The notes below the pieces were generated by a model, which worked only from the letters and a program-made list of their open reading frames with translations, had not been told where the DNA came from and did no database searches. A program made the position numbers and the translations under genes. A stretch of 64,000 nt of DNA, taken from positions 81,890-145,889 of the forward strand of contig JAODMT010000008.1 in the NCBI GenBank assembly GCA_025464975.1. The letters run 5' to 3'. Origin of the DNA: Microbacteriaceae bacterium (GTDB lineage Bacteria; Actinomycetota; Actinomycetes; Actinomycetales; Microbacteriaceae). This document shows positions 58,153 to 64,000 of this stretch, one piece after another (position 1 is the stretch's first letter; every line of letters begins with the position of its first letter).

Positions 58153-59180
58153 GCCCGGCGCACCGCCGGCTCGACCGGATGCGCCTCCGGGATGTGGCTC
58201 GCGCTCACGCGCTTCCGGAACACCCAGTAGGTCCAACCCTGGTACGCGAGGACAAGCGGAATGCCGAAGCACGCGACGACCGACATGACGCCGAGCGTGT
58301 ACGGGGCCGATGAGGCGCTCGCCACGGTGAGGTCGAAGCTCCTGCTGATCGTCGATGGGAGAACGACCGGGTACTGGGCGAGGAAGATCGCCGCCATGGC
58401 CGCGATAAGGAAAAGTCCGAAGCCGACAAAGGCCAGCCCCTCGCTGCCGCCACGATTCGCCGACCAGGCAACGACCACGGCGGCGGCGGCGACGACCACG
58501 AGCGCCCAGCTGAGCGGTGAGCCGGACGAGAACTGCACGATCAGCGCCCAGGCGAGGAGCGGGAGGACCGCGATCGGTGAGACGCGCCCGGCGAAGCGGT
58601 TGCCGGCCAGTCGCACATCCCCGTCGGTCTTCAGCGCGAGGAAGGTCGCGGCGTGCACGAGGCTGAACCCGACGACGGCGAGGCCGCCGACGATCGTGGA
58701 CGGGGTCAACCAGGCCAGCGGCCCGCCCACCCGGTCCCCGTTCGCGTCGAGAGGCAGCCCGGTCGTGCTGGCCGCGAGGGTGACACCGATCCCGAATGCC
58801 GCGACCAGCGAGCCGATGCCGAGTGCGGCGTTCCAGAAGCGGCTCCAGCGCACGCTCTTACCCTTTCCGCGGTACTCGATGGCGACGGCCCGAAAGATGA
58901 GCGCGAGCAGCACAAAGACCAGCGGAATGTAGAGGGAGGACAGGAGCGACGCATACCAGTCCGGGAATGCGGCGAAGGTCGCGCCGATTGCGGTGACCAG
59001 CCAGACCTCGTTGCCGTCCCAGACGGGACCGATCGCGTTCAACATCACCCTGCGCTGGTTCTCGTTCTTGGCCGAGAACAGCATGTGCATGCCGACGCCG
59101 AGGTCGAATCCCTCGAGGAAGAGATAGCCGATCCAGAGAACGACAATGATGACGAACCACACGGTGGGAAGGAAATCCAT
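58149..59180 (-). CDS. cydB: Cytochrome bd ubiquinol/menaquinol oxidase subunit II
   Basis: 343-residue membrane subunit. MDFLPTVWFVIIVVLWIGYLF then LEGFDLGVGMHM at the N-terminus, GPVWDGNEVWLV near 51-62 and about eight hydrophobic segments are CydB-typical. It partners CydA in the high-affinity, proton-pumping-independent terminal oxidase. It lies 10 bp downstream of cydA and overlaps cydDC by 4 bp. Confidence 0.96.
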   Translation of the reverse strand: MDFLPTVWFVIIVVLWIGYLFLEGFDLGVGMHMLFSAKNENQRRVMLNAIGPVWDGNEVWLVTAIGATFAAFPDWYASLLSSLYIPLVFVLLALIFRAVAIEYRGKGKSVRWSRFWNAALGIGSLVAAFGIGVTLAASTTGLPLDANGDRVGGPLAWLTPSTIVGGLAVVGFSLVHAATFLALKTDGDVRLAGNRFAGRVSPIAVLPLLAWALIVQFSSGSPLSWALVVVAAAAVVVAWSANRGGSEGLAFVGFGLFLIAAMAAIFLAQYPVVLPSTISRSFDLTVASASSAPYTLGVMSVVACFGIPLVLAYQGWTYWVFRKRVSASHIPEAHPVEPAVRRA

Positions 59181-59190
59181 ATCGACGCTC

Positions 59191-60765
59191 CTAGTAGGCG
59201 AAAGCGAGTACGTCGCTTTTCGAATGATCGTCGCTCTCGGGCTGATCCGGTTCGGCCAGCTCTGGCACCGCGCTGGCGATTCCCCCGCGCACGTATCTGA
59301 CCAGGAGCCTGATCTCGAAGACCATCAGCACCGCGTAGACGGCGGTGAGCGCGATCACCGAGAAGAGCATCTCGCCCGCACTGACGCCAGGCGACACTGC
59401 TGCTGCGGTGAACATGTAGACGCCGTCCACGCCGGTGGGATTCGGAGCGACCACGAACGGCTGTCTCCCCATCTCGGTGAAGACCCAACCGGCCGAGTTG
59501 GCGGCGAACGGGGCGAGGATGCCGCCGACGGCGAGCAGCATGACGCCCTTCGAACGGGGAACGGTCCCCCGTCGGGTCAGCCACAGCGCGACCGCCGCGG
59601 CGAAGGCCGCGATGCCGCCAAAGCCGATCATCATGCGGAAGCCCCAGTAGGTGACCTCCATCATCGGGAGGTAGTCGATCTTCTCGCCGGCGCGCGACCC
59701 ATAGATCGGGTTATCCGGCAGGTTGGTGCCGTATTTCGCCTCGTATTGCGGCAACAGCTGGTCGACACCCTCGACCGTGGTGGTGAAGTTGCCCTTGGCA
59801 AGGAAGGAGAGGAGCCCCGGGATTTCAATGATCGGCACGACGTCGCTGCAGCTGGTCGACCCGAGCTTGCCGACCGAGAGCACCGAGAAGGACGTCCCGG
59901 TGTGGCAGGCGGCCTCGGCGGCGGCCATCTTGAGCGGCTGCTGCTGGAACATGAGCTTGCCCTGCGCGTCCCCCGTGATCGCGACTCCGGCGAAGGCGAC
60001 GATCGCCACGACCGCGCCGATCCGAAGCGACGTGATCCAGATGCTGTGGTCTGAGCCGTCTCGGCCCGGGATGTCGGGGGCGACCCCCGAAACGACGCGG
60101 CCGGCGGCATCCACCGTGTCGATGCCATCGCGCCGGCGCTGCCACAGGTGGTACCAGGAGATGCCGAGCAGGAAGGCGCCGCCTACCCCGAACGACCCGA
60201 ACATGGTGTGGGTGAACGCGGTGATGGCGGTGTTGTTGGTGAGCACGGCCCAGACGTCGTTCATCACCGGGTGGCCCTTGACGAGGACGACGCCGACCGG
60301 ATGCTGCATCCAGGAGTTGGCGACGATGATGAAGTACGCCGACAGGATCGATCCGCCGATCGCCAGCCAGAGGCAGGCGACGTGGACGGCCTTGGGGAGC
60401 TTGTTCCAGCCGAAGATCCAGAGGCCGAGGAAGGTCGACTCGACGAAGAACGCCAGCAACGCTTCCATCGCCAGCGGTGCGCCGAACACGTCGCCGACGA
60501 ACTTGGCGTATTCGCTCCAGGCCATCCCGAACTGAAATTCCTGCACCAGTCCGGTCGCAACTCCGACGATGAAGTTGATCAGGTAGAGCTTTCCCCAGAA
60601 CTTGACCATGCGGTACCAGCGCACATCGCCGGTGCGATGCCAGCGCATCTGCATGCCAGCGACCACCGGTCCGAGGCCGATCGTGAGCGGCACCATCCAG
60701 AAGTGGTAGACCGTGGTGATGCCGAATTGCCAACGGGCGATAAGTAGCGGGTCGAGCGATCCCAC
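59191..60765 (-). CDS. cydA: Cytochrome bd oxidase subunit I
   Basis: 524-residue heme-carrying subunit that oxidises quinol and reduces oxygen to water. ARWQFGITTVYHFWMVPLTIGL near 9-30 holds a heme ligand histidine, AFTHTMFGSFGVGG near 182 the b558 histidine, and GWVFTEMGRQPF near 430 the GRQPF loop next to heme d. The Q-loop is short, as in other actinobacteria. The GTG at 60765 is preferred because GGAG lies 6 nt upstream; an in-frame TTG at 60777 is the alternative and would abut the first palindrome. Predicted to be repressed by the divergent BlaI-type protein. Confidence 0.96.
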   Translation of the reverse strand: MGSLDPLLIARWQFGITTVYHFWMVPLTIGLGPVVAGMQMRWHRTGDVRWYRMVKFWGKLYLINFIVGVATGLVQEFQFGMAWSEYAKFVGDVFGAPLAMEALLAFFVESTFLGLWIFGWNKLPKAVHVACLWLAIGGSILSAYFIIVANSWMQHPVGVVLVKGHPVMNDVWAVLTNNTAITAFTHTMFGSFGVGGAFLLGISWYHLWQRRRDGIDTVDAAGRVVSGVAPDIPGRDGSDHSIWITSLRIGAVVAIVAFAGVAITGDAQGKLMFQQQPLKMAAAEAACHTGTSFSVLSVGKLGSTSCSDVVPIIEIPGLLSFLAKGNFTTTVEGVDQLLPQYEAKYGTNLPDNPIYGSRAGEKIDYLPMMEVTYWGFRMMIGFGGIAAFAAAVALWLTRRGTVPRSKGVMLLAVGGILAPFAANSAGWVFTEMGRQPFVVAPNPTGVDGVYMFTAAAVSPGVSAGEMLFSVIALTAVYAVLMVFEIRLLVRYVRGGIASAVPELAEPDQPESDDHSKSDVLAFAY

Positions 60766-60780
60766 GTGCGTCTCCAAGTC

Positions 60781-60797
60781 TTCTACGGTTCGTAGAA
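60781..60797. promoter_or_regulatory. Operator palindrome 1 (TTCTAC-N5-GTAGAA)
   Basis: Perfect 6+6 palindrome with spacer GGTTC. It lies just upstream of the cydA ribosome-binding site, in a position to block transcription of cydA. Confidence 0.85.
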
Positions 60798-60799
60798 CA

Positions 60800-60805
60800 C
60801 TTATA
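60800..60805 (-). promoter_or_regulatory. Candidate -10 element of cydA
   Basis: TATAAG on the minus strand lies between operator palindromes 1 and 2. The best -35 candidate upstream is a poor match. Confidence 0.4.
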
Positions 60806-60806
60806 G

Positions 60807-60823
60807 TTCTACACTATGTAGAA
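60807..60823. promoter_or_regulatory. Operator palindrome 2 (TTCTAC-N5-GTAGAA)
   Basis: Perfect copy with spacer ACTAT, making the central dyad of the set. On the minus strand it fills the spacer between a possible -35 (near 60825-60830) and the TATAAG -10 of cydA (60800-60805). Confidence 0.88.
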
Positions 60824-60829
60824 GATCAT

Positions 60830-60846
60830 TTCTACTTCGGGTAGAA
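60830..60846. promoter_or_regulatory. Operator palindrome 3 (TTCTAC-N5-GTAGAA), overlapping the blaI -10
   Basis: Perfect copy with spacer TTCGG. Its right half overlaps the predicted blaI -10 hexamer TAGAAT (60842-60847), as expected for autorepression. Confidence 0.88.
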
Positions 60847-60847
60847 T
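60842..60847 (+). promoter_or_regulatory. Predicted -10 element of leaderless blaI-type gene
   Basis: TAGAAT ends 7 nt before the ATG at 60855 with no ribosome-binding site in between. It overlaps operator 3. Confidence 0.55.
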
Positions 60848-60854
60848 TGCCCGC

Positions 60855-61220
60855 ATGGCAACTCTCGGGGAACTCGAACGCTCGATCATGGACCTGCTCT
60901 GGGACGCGGATGACGCGTTGACGGCCAACGACCTTCGGGACGCCCTCGCCGGCGGTGGCACGCCAGGCCCGGCCCTCACCACGGTCTTGACCGTGCTCTC
61001 ACGGCTCGAGAACAAGGGTTTCGTTTCCAGGGATCGGGACAACCGGCCGCACCTCTATCGGGCGGTGATGAGCCGCGCTGATCACATGGCCGAGCTCATG
61101 CACGAGGTACTCGGATCGGCCCCGGACCATGCCGCAGTATTGGCCCGGTTCGTCGGCCAGGTCTCGAACGACGACGTGGCCTCCCTTCGGCGCATGCTTG
61201 ACGGCGCGCAGCCGAGGTGA
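60855..61220 (+). CDS. BlaI/MecI/CopY-family transcriptional repressor
   Basis: 121-residue winged-helix repressor. GELERSIMDLLWDADDALTANDLRDAL (about 5-31) and the recognition region LTTVLTVLSRLENKGFVSRDRD (about 41-62) are the BlaI-family DNA-binding domain; the C-terminal helices (from about 77) form the dimer. It pairs with a downstream M56 metallopeptidase by GTGA overlap. Proteins of this family bind short palindromes containing TAC/GTA. The three TTCTAC-N5-GTAGAA sites just upstream are the obvious targets, so it probably represses itself and cydA. Confidence 0.93.
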   Translation: MATLGELERSIMDLLWDADDALTANDLRDALAGGGTPGPALTTVLTVLSRLENKGFVSRDRDNRPHLYRAVMSRADHMAELMHEVLGSAPDHAAVLARFVGQVSNDDVASLRRMLDGAQPR

Positions 61221-62176
61221 ATTCAGCCTGGATCGCGCTCGCGATTCTCGCCTTCGCCCTCGCCTGGCCGGTGCCGATACTGCTCGCCCGGGCCAGTTGG
61301 CCGGCCCGCGCCCCCGGCACCGCGCTGCTGCTCTGGCAGGCCATCGCCCTGGCCGGGGGGCTCTCCATGATTGGCGCGCTGCTGTCGTTCGGGCTCGAGC
61401 CGTTCGGCACCACGATCGTCGACGGGTTGCGCTCCCTCGTTCCCTACCTGCTCTCTGGGGGGCTGCCGCCCCGGGCAAACTTCTGGCAGATGTTCGCGTT
61501 GAGCGGCGCCATCCTGCTCTCCGCCCACCTCGTGCTCAACCTCGCCCTCACCTTCGTGCGCGCCGAGCGCTCCCGCACCCGACACCGGCAACTCGTGAGC
61601 CTGCTCAGCGCCCCGATGCCGGAGCGCCCCGGCATGCGGCTGATCGACCACGAGGCGCCGGTCGCCTACTGCCTTCCCGGAACGACGCGGTCGGTGACGG
61701 TGCTCTCGGCCGGCCTCATCGATCTGCTCGACGAGGAACAACTGCGGGCGGTGATCTCCCACGAGAACGCCCACGCGACGCAACGGCACCACCTCGTGCT
61801 GATGGCCTTCCGTGCCTGGCGCGCGTCGCTCCCCTGGTTCCCGATCGCGACTCGCGCGCTCGTGGCCGTGACCACCCTGGTGGAGATGCTCGCCGACGAC
61901 CGGGCACGACGCGATGTCTCGGACGAGACGCTCGCCCGGTCCATCGCTCTCGTCGCGTCGGCGTCCGGTGAACGATCGCCGGCCGGCCCATCGTCCATCC
62001 TGGAGACGTCGAGGAACGCCCTCGCCGCGGACGGCGAGTCGGCGCACCGGCGGATAGTGCGGCTGACGGATCGCTCGCCGGCGCTCTCCGTGCGCTCGAG
62101 GGTGTTCGTCGTCTCATGCGGCTTCGCCCTGCTCGTCGTGCCGACGGCGCTCATACTCGCGCCCGCGTTTTCCTAG
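61217..62176 (+). CDS. M56-family (BlaR1-like) membrane metallopeptidase
   Basis: 319-residue membrane protein with three to four N-terminal helices (about 4-24, 36-60, 92-113) and one near the C-terminus (about 296-316). The zinc motif is HENAH at 182-186, with a likely third ligand in EMLADDRA near 223. It lacks the extracellular penicillin-binding sensor domain of BlaR1, so the signal is not beta-lactam binding in any obvious way. In this family it cleaves or inactivates the partner BlaI repressor. GTG start overlaps the repressor stop. Confidence 0.9.
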   Translation: MNSAWIALAILAFALAWPVPILLARASWPARAPGTALLLWQAIALAGGLSMIGALLSFGLEPFGTTIVDGLRSLVPYLLSGGLPPRANFWQMFALSGAILLSAHLVLNLALTFVRAERSRTRHRQLVSLLSAPMPERPGMRLIDHEAPVAYCLPGTTRSVTVLSAGLIDLLDEEQLRAVISHENAHATQRHHLVLMAFRAWRASLPWFPIATRALVAVTTLVEMLADDRARRDVSDETLARSIALVASASGERSPAGPSSILETSRNALAADGESAHRRIVRLTDRSPALSVRSRVFVVSCGFALLVVPTALILAPAFS

Positions 62177-62189
62177 GCGAGGCTCACCC

Positions 62190-62229
62190 AGACCCGGGTC
62201 TACCTAGACCCGGGTCTACCTAGACCCGG
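62190..62229. repeat. 16-bp tandem repeat with palindromic core at the coaE 3' end
   Basis: Unit AGACCCGGGTCTACCT occurs at 62190-62205 and 62206-62221 and half again at 62222-62229. The core AGACCCGGGTCT is a perfect 12-bp palindrome. The array overlaps the coaE stop (62220-62222) in the 43-bp gap between convergent genes and may act as a terminator. Confidence 0.85.
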
Positions 62230-62852
62230 CTCGGCTCCCGGCGTTGCCGGTGCGGTAGGTCGTCCCACAGGGCGTCGGCCTGCTCGATGGTCTCCTCGAG
62301 GGTGCCGTTGCTGTCGATCACCACATCAGCGATTGCGAGTCGCTCGCTATCGGTCGCCTGCGAATTGAGCCGGTGAACGGCCTCCTCGCGACTGAGCCCG
62401 CGAAGCTCGACGAGGCGGCGAATTCGGGTCTCGGCATCCGCGTTCACGACCACGACCAGGTCGAACCGGTGGTAATCGGGATACGCCAGCGCCTCGACGA
62501 GCAGCGGAACGTCGTACACGACAATGGCGTCGGGATCTGCGGCTGCCGCCTCGTCGAAGAGTCGGGAACTGAGCTCCCGGATCGCCGGATGGGTGATGGC
62601 GTTGAGGGCGAGCCGCGCCTCGGCATCGTCGAAAATCACGGCGCCGAGCGCGGCCCTGTCGAGGGATCCGTCGGCGGCGATCACGTCGTGCCCGAATCGC
62701 TCGGCGATCGCGCCGAGGCCTGCAGATCCCGGTGCAACGACATCGCGGGCAAGCTTGTCGGCGTCCACCCGAACCGCTCCACGCTCTTCGAGCCGCTTCG
62801 CGACGACGGTTTTTCCGGAGGCGATGCCGCCCGTGAGTCCGATGAGATACAC
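62220..62852 (-). CDS. coaE: Dephospho-CoA kinase
   Basis: 210-residue kinase for the last step of coenzyme A synthesis. The P-loop is GLTGGIASGKTVVA near 5-18, DADKLARDVV near 30, ITHPAIRE near 86, and YDVPLLVE near 112 is the substrate lid region. The start is GTG at 62852 with no ribosome-binding site; TAGCAT lies 7 nt upstream. It lies downstream of rpsA in the conserved rpsA-coaE order. Confidence 0.95.
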   Translation of the reverse strand: MYLIGLTGGIASGKTVVAKRLEERGAVRVDADKLARDVVAPGSAGLGAIAERFGHDVIAADGSLDRAALGAVIFDDAEARLALNAITHPAIRELSSRLFDEAAAADPDAIVVYDVPLLVEALAYPDYHRFDLVVVVNADAETRIRRLVELRGLSREEAVHRLNSQATDSERLAIADVVIDSNGTLEETIEQADALWDDLPHRQRREPSRV

Positions 62853-62859
62853 GCGAGCA

Positions 62860-62865
62860 ATGCTA
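62860..62865 (-). promoter_or_regulatory. Predicted -10 element of leaderless coaE
   Basis: TAGCAT on the minus strand ends 7 nt before the coaE GTG (62852), without a ribosome-binding site. Confidence 0.45.
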
Positions 62866-62887
62866 GCGGTGTCGCCCGGTCGGAACC

Positions 62888-62915
62888 CTTGCCTCCGGTC
62901 ACGACCGGAGGCAAG
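62888..62915 (-). terminator. Hairpin between rpsA and coaE (coaE-proximal)
   Basis: CTTGCCTCCGGTC at 62888-62900 pairs perfectly with GACCGGAGGCAAG at 62903-62915. It is the second of two stable hairpins in the rpsA-coaE gap. Confidence 0.6.
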
Positions 62916-62935
62916 ATGCCGCCCGGTTAACGACG

Positions 62936-62967
62936 AAGCGGCCGGCTCCGCGAGGAACCGGCCGCTT
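62936..62967 (-). terminator. Hairpin terminator directly after rpsA
   Basis: AAGCGGCCGG at 62936-62945 pairs with CCGGCCGCTT at 62958-62967 around a 12-nt loop, 11 bp after the rpsA stop. With the next hairpin it probably ends the rpsA transcript. Confidence 0.65.
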
Positions 62968-62978
62968 GCACGCCGTGC

Positions 62979-64000
62979 TTAGGAGTTCGAGCTCAGCTTC
63001 TCGCGAAGTGCCGCGAGAGCCTCATCGTCCGCGAGGGTTCCCGAAGAGTCGGAGTCGCTCGAGAACGAGGAACCAGCGGAGGCCGGGACCTCGCTGATGT
63101 TCTCATCGGCGGTCGCAACCTGCTTCTTGTGGGCCTCCCAGCGAGCCTGGGCCGCAGCGTAGTCCTGCTCCCACTTCTCACGCTGGGCTTCGAAGCCCTC
63201 TTTCCACTCGTTGGTCTCGGGGTCGAATCCGTCCGGGTACTTGTAGTTTCCCTGCTCGTCGTATTCGGTGAGCATTCCGTACAGCGCCGGGTCGAACTCG
63301 GTACCGTCGGGGTCGACGCCCTCGTTCGCCTGCTTCAGCGAGAGGGAGATGCGACGACGCTCGAGGTCGATGTCGATGACCTTGACGAAGACCTCGTCGC
63401 CGACCGACACAACCTGCTCGGCGAGCTCGACGTGCTTGCCCGACAGCTCGGAGATGTGAACGAGTCCCTCGATGCCCTCGGCGACGCGAACGAACGCGCC
63501 GAACGGGACGAGCTTCGTGACCTTACCCGGTGCGACCTGGCCGATGGCGTGGGTGCGGGCGAAGACCTGCCACGGGTCCTCCTGCGTCGCCTTGAGCGAC
63601 AGCGAGACGCGCTCGCGCTCGAGGTCGACCTCGAGGATCTCGACGGTGACCTCCTGGCCAACCTCGACAACCTCGGAGGCGTGCTCGATGTGCTTCCAGG
63701 ACAGCTCGGAAACGTGAACCAGTCCGTCAACGCCGCCGAGGTCCACGAACGCACCGAAGTTGACGATCGAGGAGACAACACCCTTGCGGACCTGTCCCTT
63801 GTGGAGGTTGTTGAGGAACGTGGTGCGGCTCTCGGACTGCGTCTGCTCGAGCAGGGCGCGGCGGGAGAGGACCACGTTGTTGCGGTTCTTGTCGAGCTCG
63901 AGGATCTTCGCCTCGTGGACCTGGCCGTCGTACGGCTGCAGGTCGCGGACGCGACGCATCTCGACCAGCGACGCGGGCAGGAAGCCGCGCAGGCCGATGT
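62979..64000 (-). CDS. rpsA: 30S ribosomal protein S1 (5' end outside window)
   Basis: The last 340 codons of S1, running off the right edge. At least two complete S1/OB-fold RNA-binding repeats are visible: one around GVVSSIVNFGAFVDLGGVDGLVHVSELSW and one around KLVPFGAFVRVAEGIEGLVHISELS, plus part of an earlier one. The C-terminal about 110 residues are acidic and Ser/Asp-rich (SSFSSDSDSSGTLADDE), typical of actinobacterial S1. S1 helps recruit mRNA to the ribosome. Confidence 0.97.
   Translation of the reverse strand, partial: IGLRGFLPASLVEMRRVRDLQPYDGQVHEAKILELDKNRNNVVLSRRALLEQTQSESRTTFLNNLHKGQVRKGVVSSIVNFGAFVDLGGVDGLVHVSELSWKHIEHASEVVEVGQEVTVEILEVDLERERVSLSLKATQEDPWQVFARTHAIGQVAPGKVTKLVPFGAFVRVAEGIEGLVHISELSGKHVELAEQVVSVGDEVFVKVIDIDLERRRISLSLKQANEGVDPDGTEFDPALYGMLTEYDEQGNYKYPDGFDPETNEWKEGFEAQREKWEQDYAAAQARWEAHKKQVATADENISEVPASAGSSFSSDSDSSGTLADDEALAALREKLSSNS

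Noticed and set aside
60855..62176. A beta-lactam resistance locus
   Set aside because: There is a BlaI/M56 pair, but no beta-lactamase or PBP2a-like gene is adjacent, and the operators lie between the repressor and cytochrome bd genes.

Overview
The window is a 64 kb piece of a high-GC actinobacterial chromosome. The most likely group is Micrococcales, probably Microbacteriaceae. Reasons: actinobacteria-specific genes (rbpA, whiA, opcA, a DUF3099 protein), actinobacterial-style glgA/glgC, a short-loop cytochrome bd oxidase with a fused CydDC, many GTG/TTG starts, and gene order tkt-tal-pgi-zwf-opcA-pgl / secG-tpiA-pgk-gap / whiA-rapZ-uvrC / uvrA-uvrB / cyd / coaE-rpsA. The genus is not called. 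The content is almost entirely core chromosome. I saw no insertion sequence, integrase, phage gene, CRISPR array, tRNA or rRNA.

Layout. 1-10 kb: the 5' part of an SF2 helicase, a GlsB-type membrane protein, an SGNH hydrolase, a fatty-acid desaturase, a D-Ala-D-Ala carboxypeptidase, a SpoU-type RNA methyltransferase, a class II-like sirtuin, a histidine phosphatase, a glycosyltransferase and an alpha/beta hydrolase. 10-19.4 kb: trehalose synthase treS, a DnaQ-like exonuclease, rpmE2, a solitary ABC ATPase, divergent glgA/glgC, serB, fabG, and a DUF3099 - small Cys/His protein - SURF1 set. 19.4-28.4 kb: an ABC-F protein, bioY, a sufB-sufD-Rieske ferredoxin-sufC-sufT operon, and ctaB-ctaA for heme O/A. 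28.6-41.5 kb: the pentose-phosphate operon on the + strand, converging on rbpA and the secG-tpiA-pgk-gap-sodA block on the - strand. 41.6-50.5 kb: whiA-rapZ-uvrC-uvrA-uvrB. 50.7-54.7 kb: an accessory block (MFS transporter, acyl-CoA synthetase-like enzyme, secreted hydrolase). 54.8-62.2 kb: cydA-cydB-cydDC divergent from a BlaI-type repressor and an M56 metallopeptidase. 62.2-64 kb: coaE and the 3' part of rpsA.

How the genes work together. One theme is central carbon flow: tkt, tal, pgi, zwf, opcA, pgl, lower glycolysis, and storage via glgC/glgA and treS. A second is assembly of aerobic respiration: ctaA, ctaB, SURF1, the SUF Fe-S machinery and cytochrome bd. A third is nucleotide-excision repair (uvrA, uvrB, uvrC).

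The most interesting signal is the cydA/blaI divergent region. Three copies of the 17-bp palindrome TTCTAC-N5-GTAGAA lie over the predicted promoters. This predicts that a BlaI/M56 pair, best known from beta-lactam resistance, controls the bd oxidase. A second oddity is a set of short tandem repeats (15-21 bp) placed at gene starts or stops, some of which duplicate start codons and ribosome-binding sites. A third is ctaA, which has no canonical start codon where its ribosome-binding site and homology say translation should begin. All identifications come from reading the sequence and family knowledge; no database search was run.
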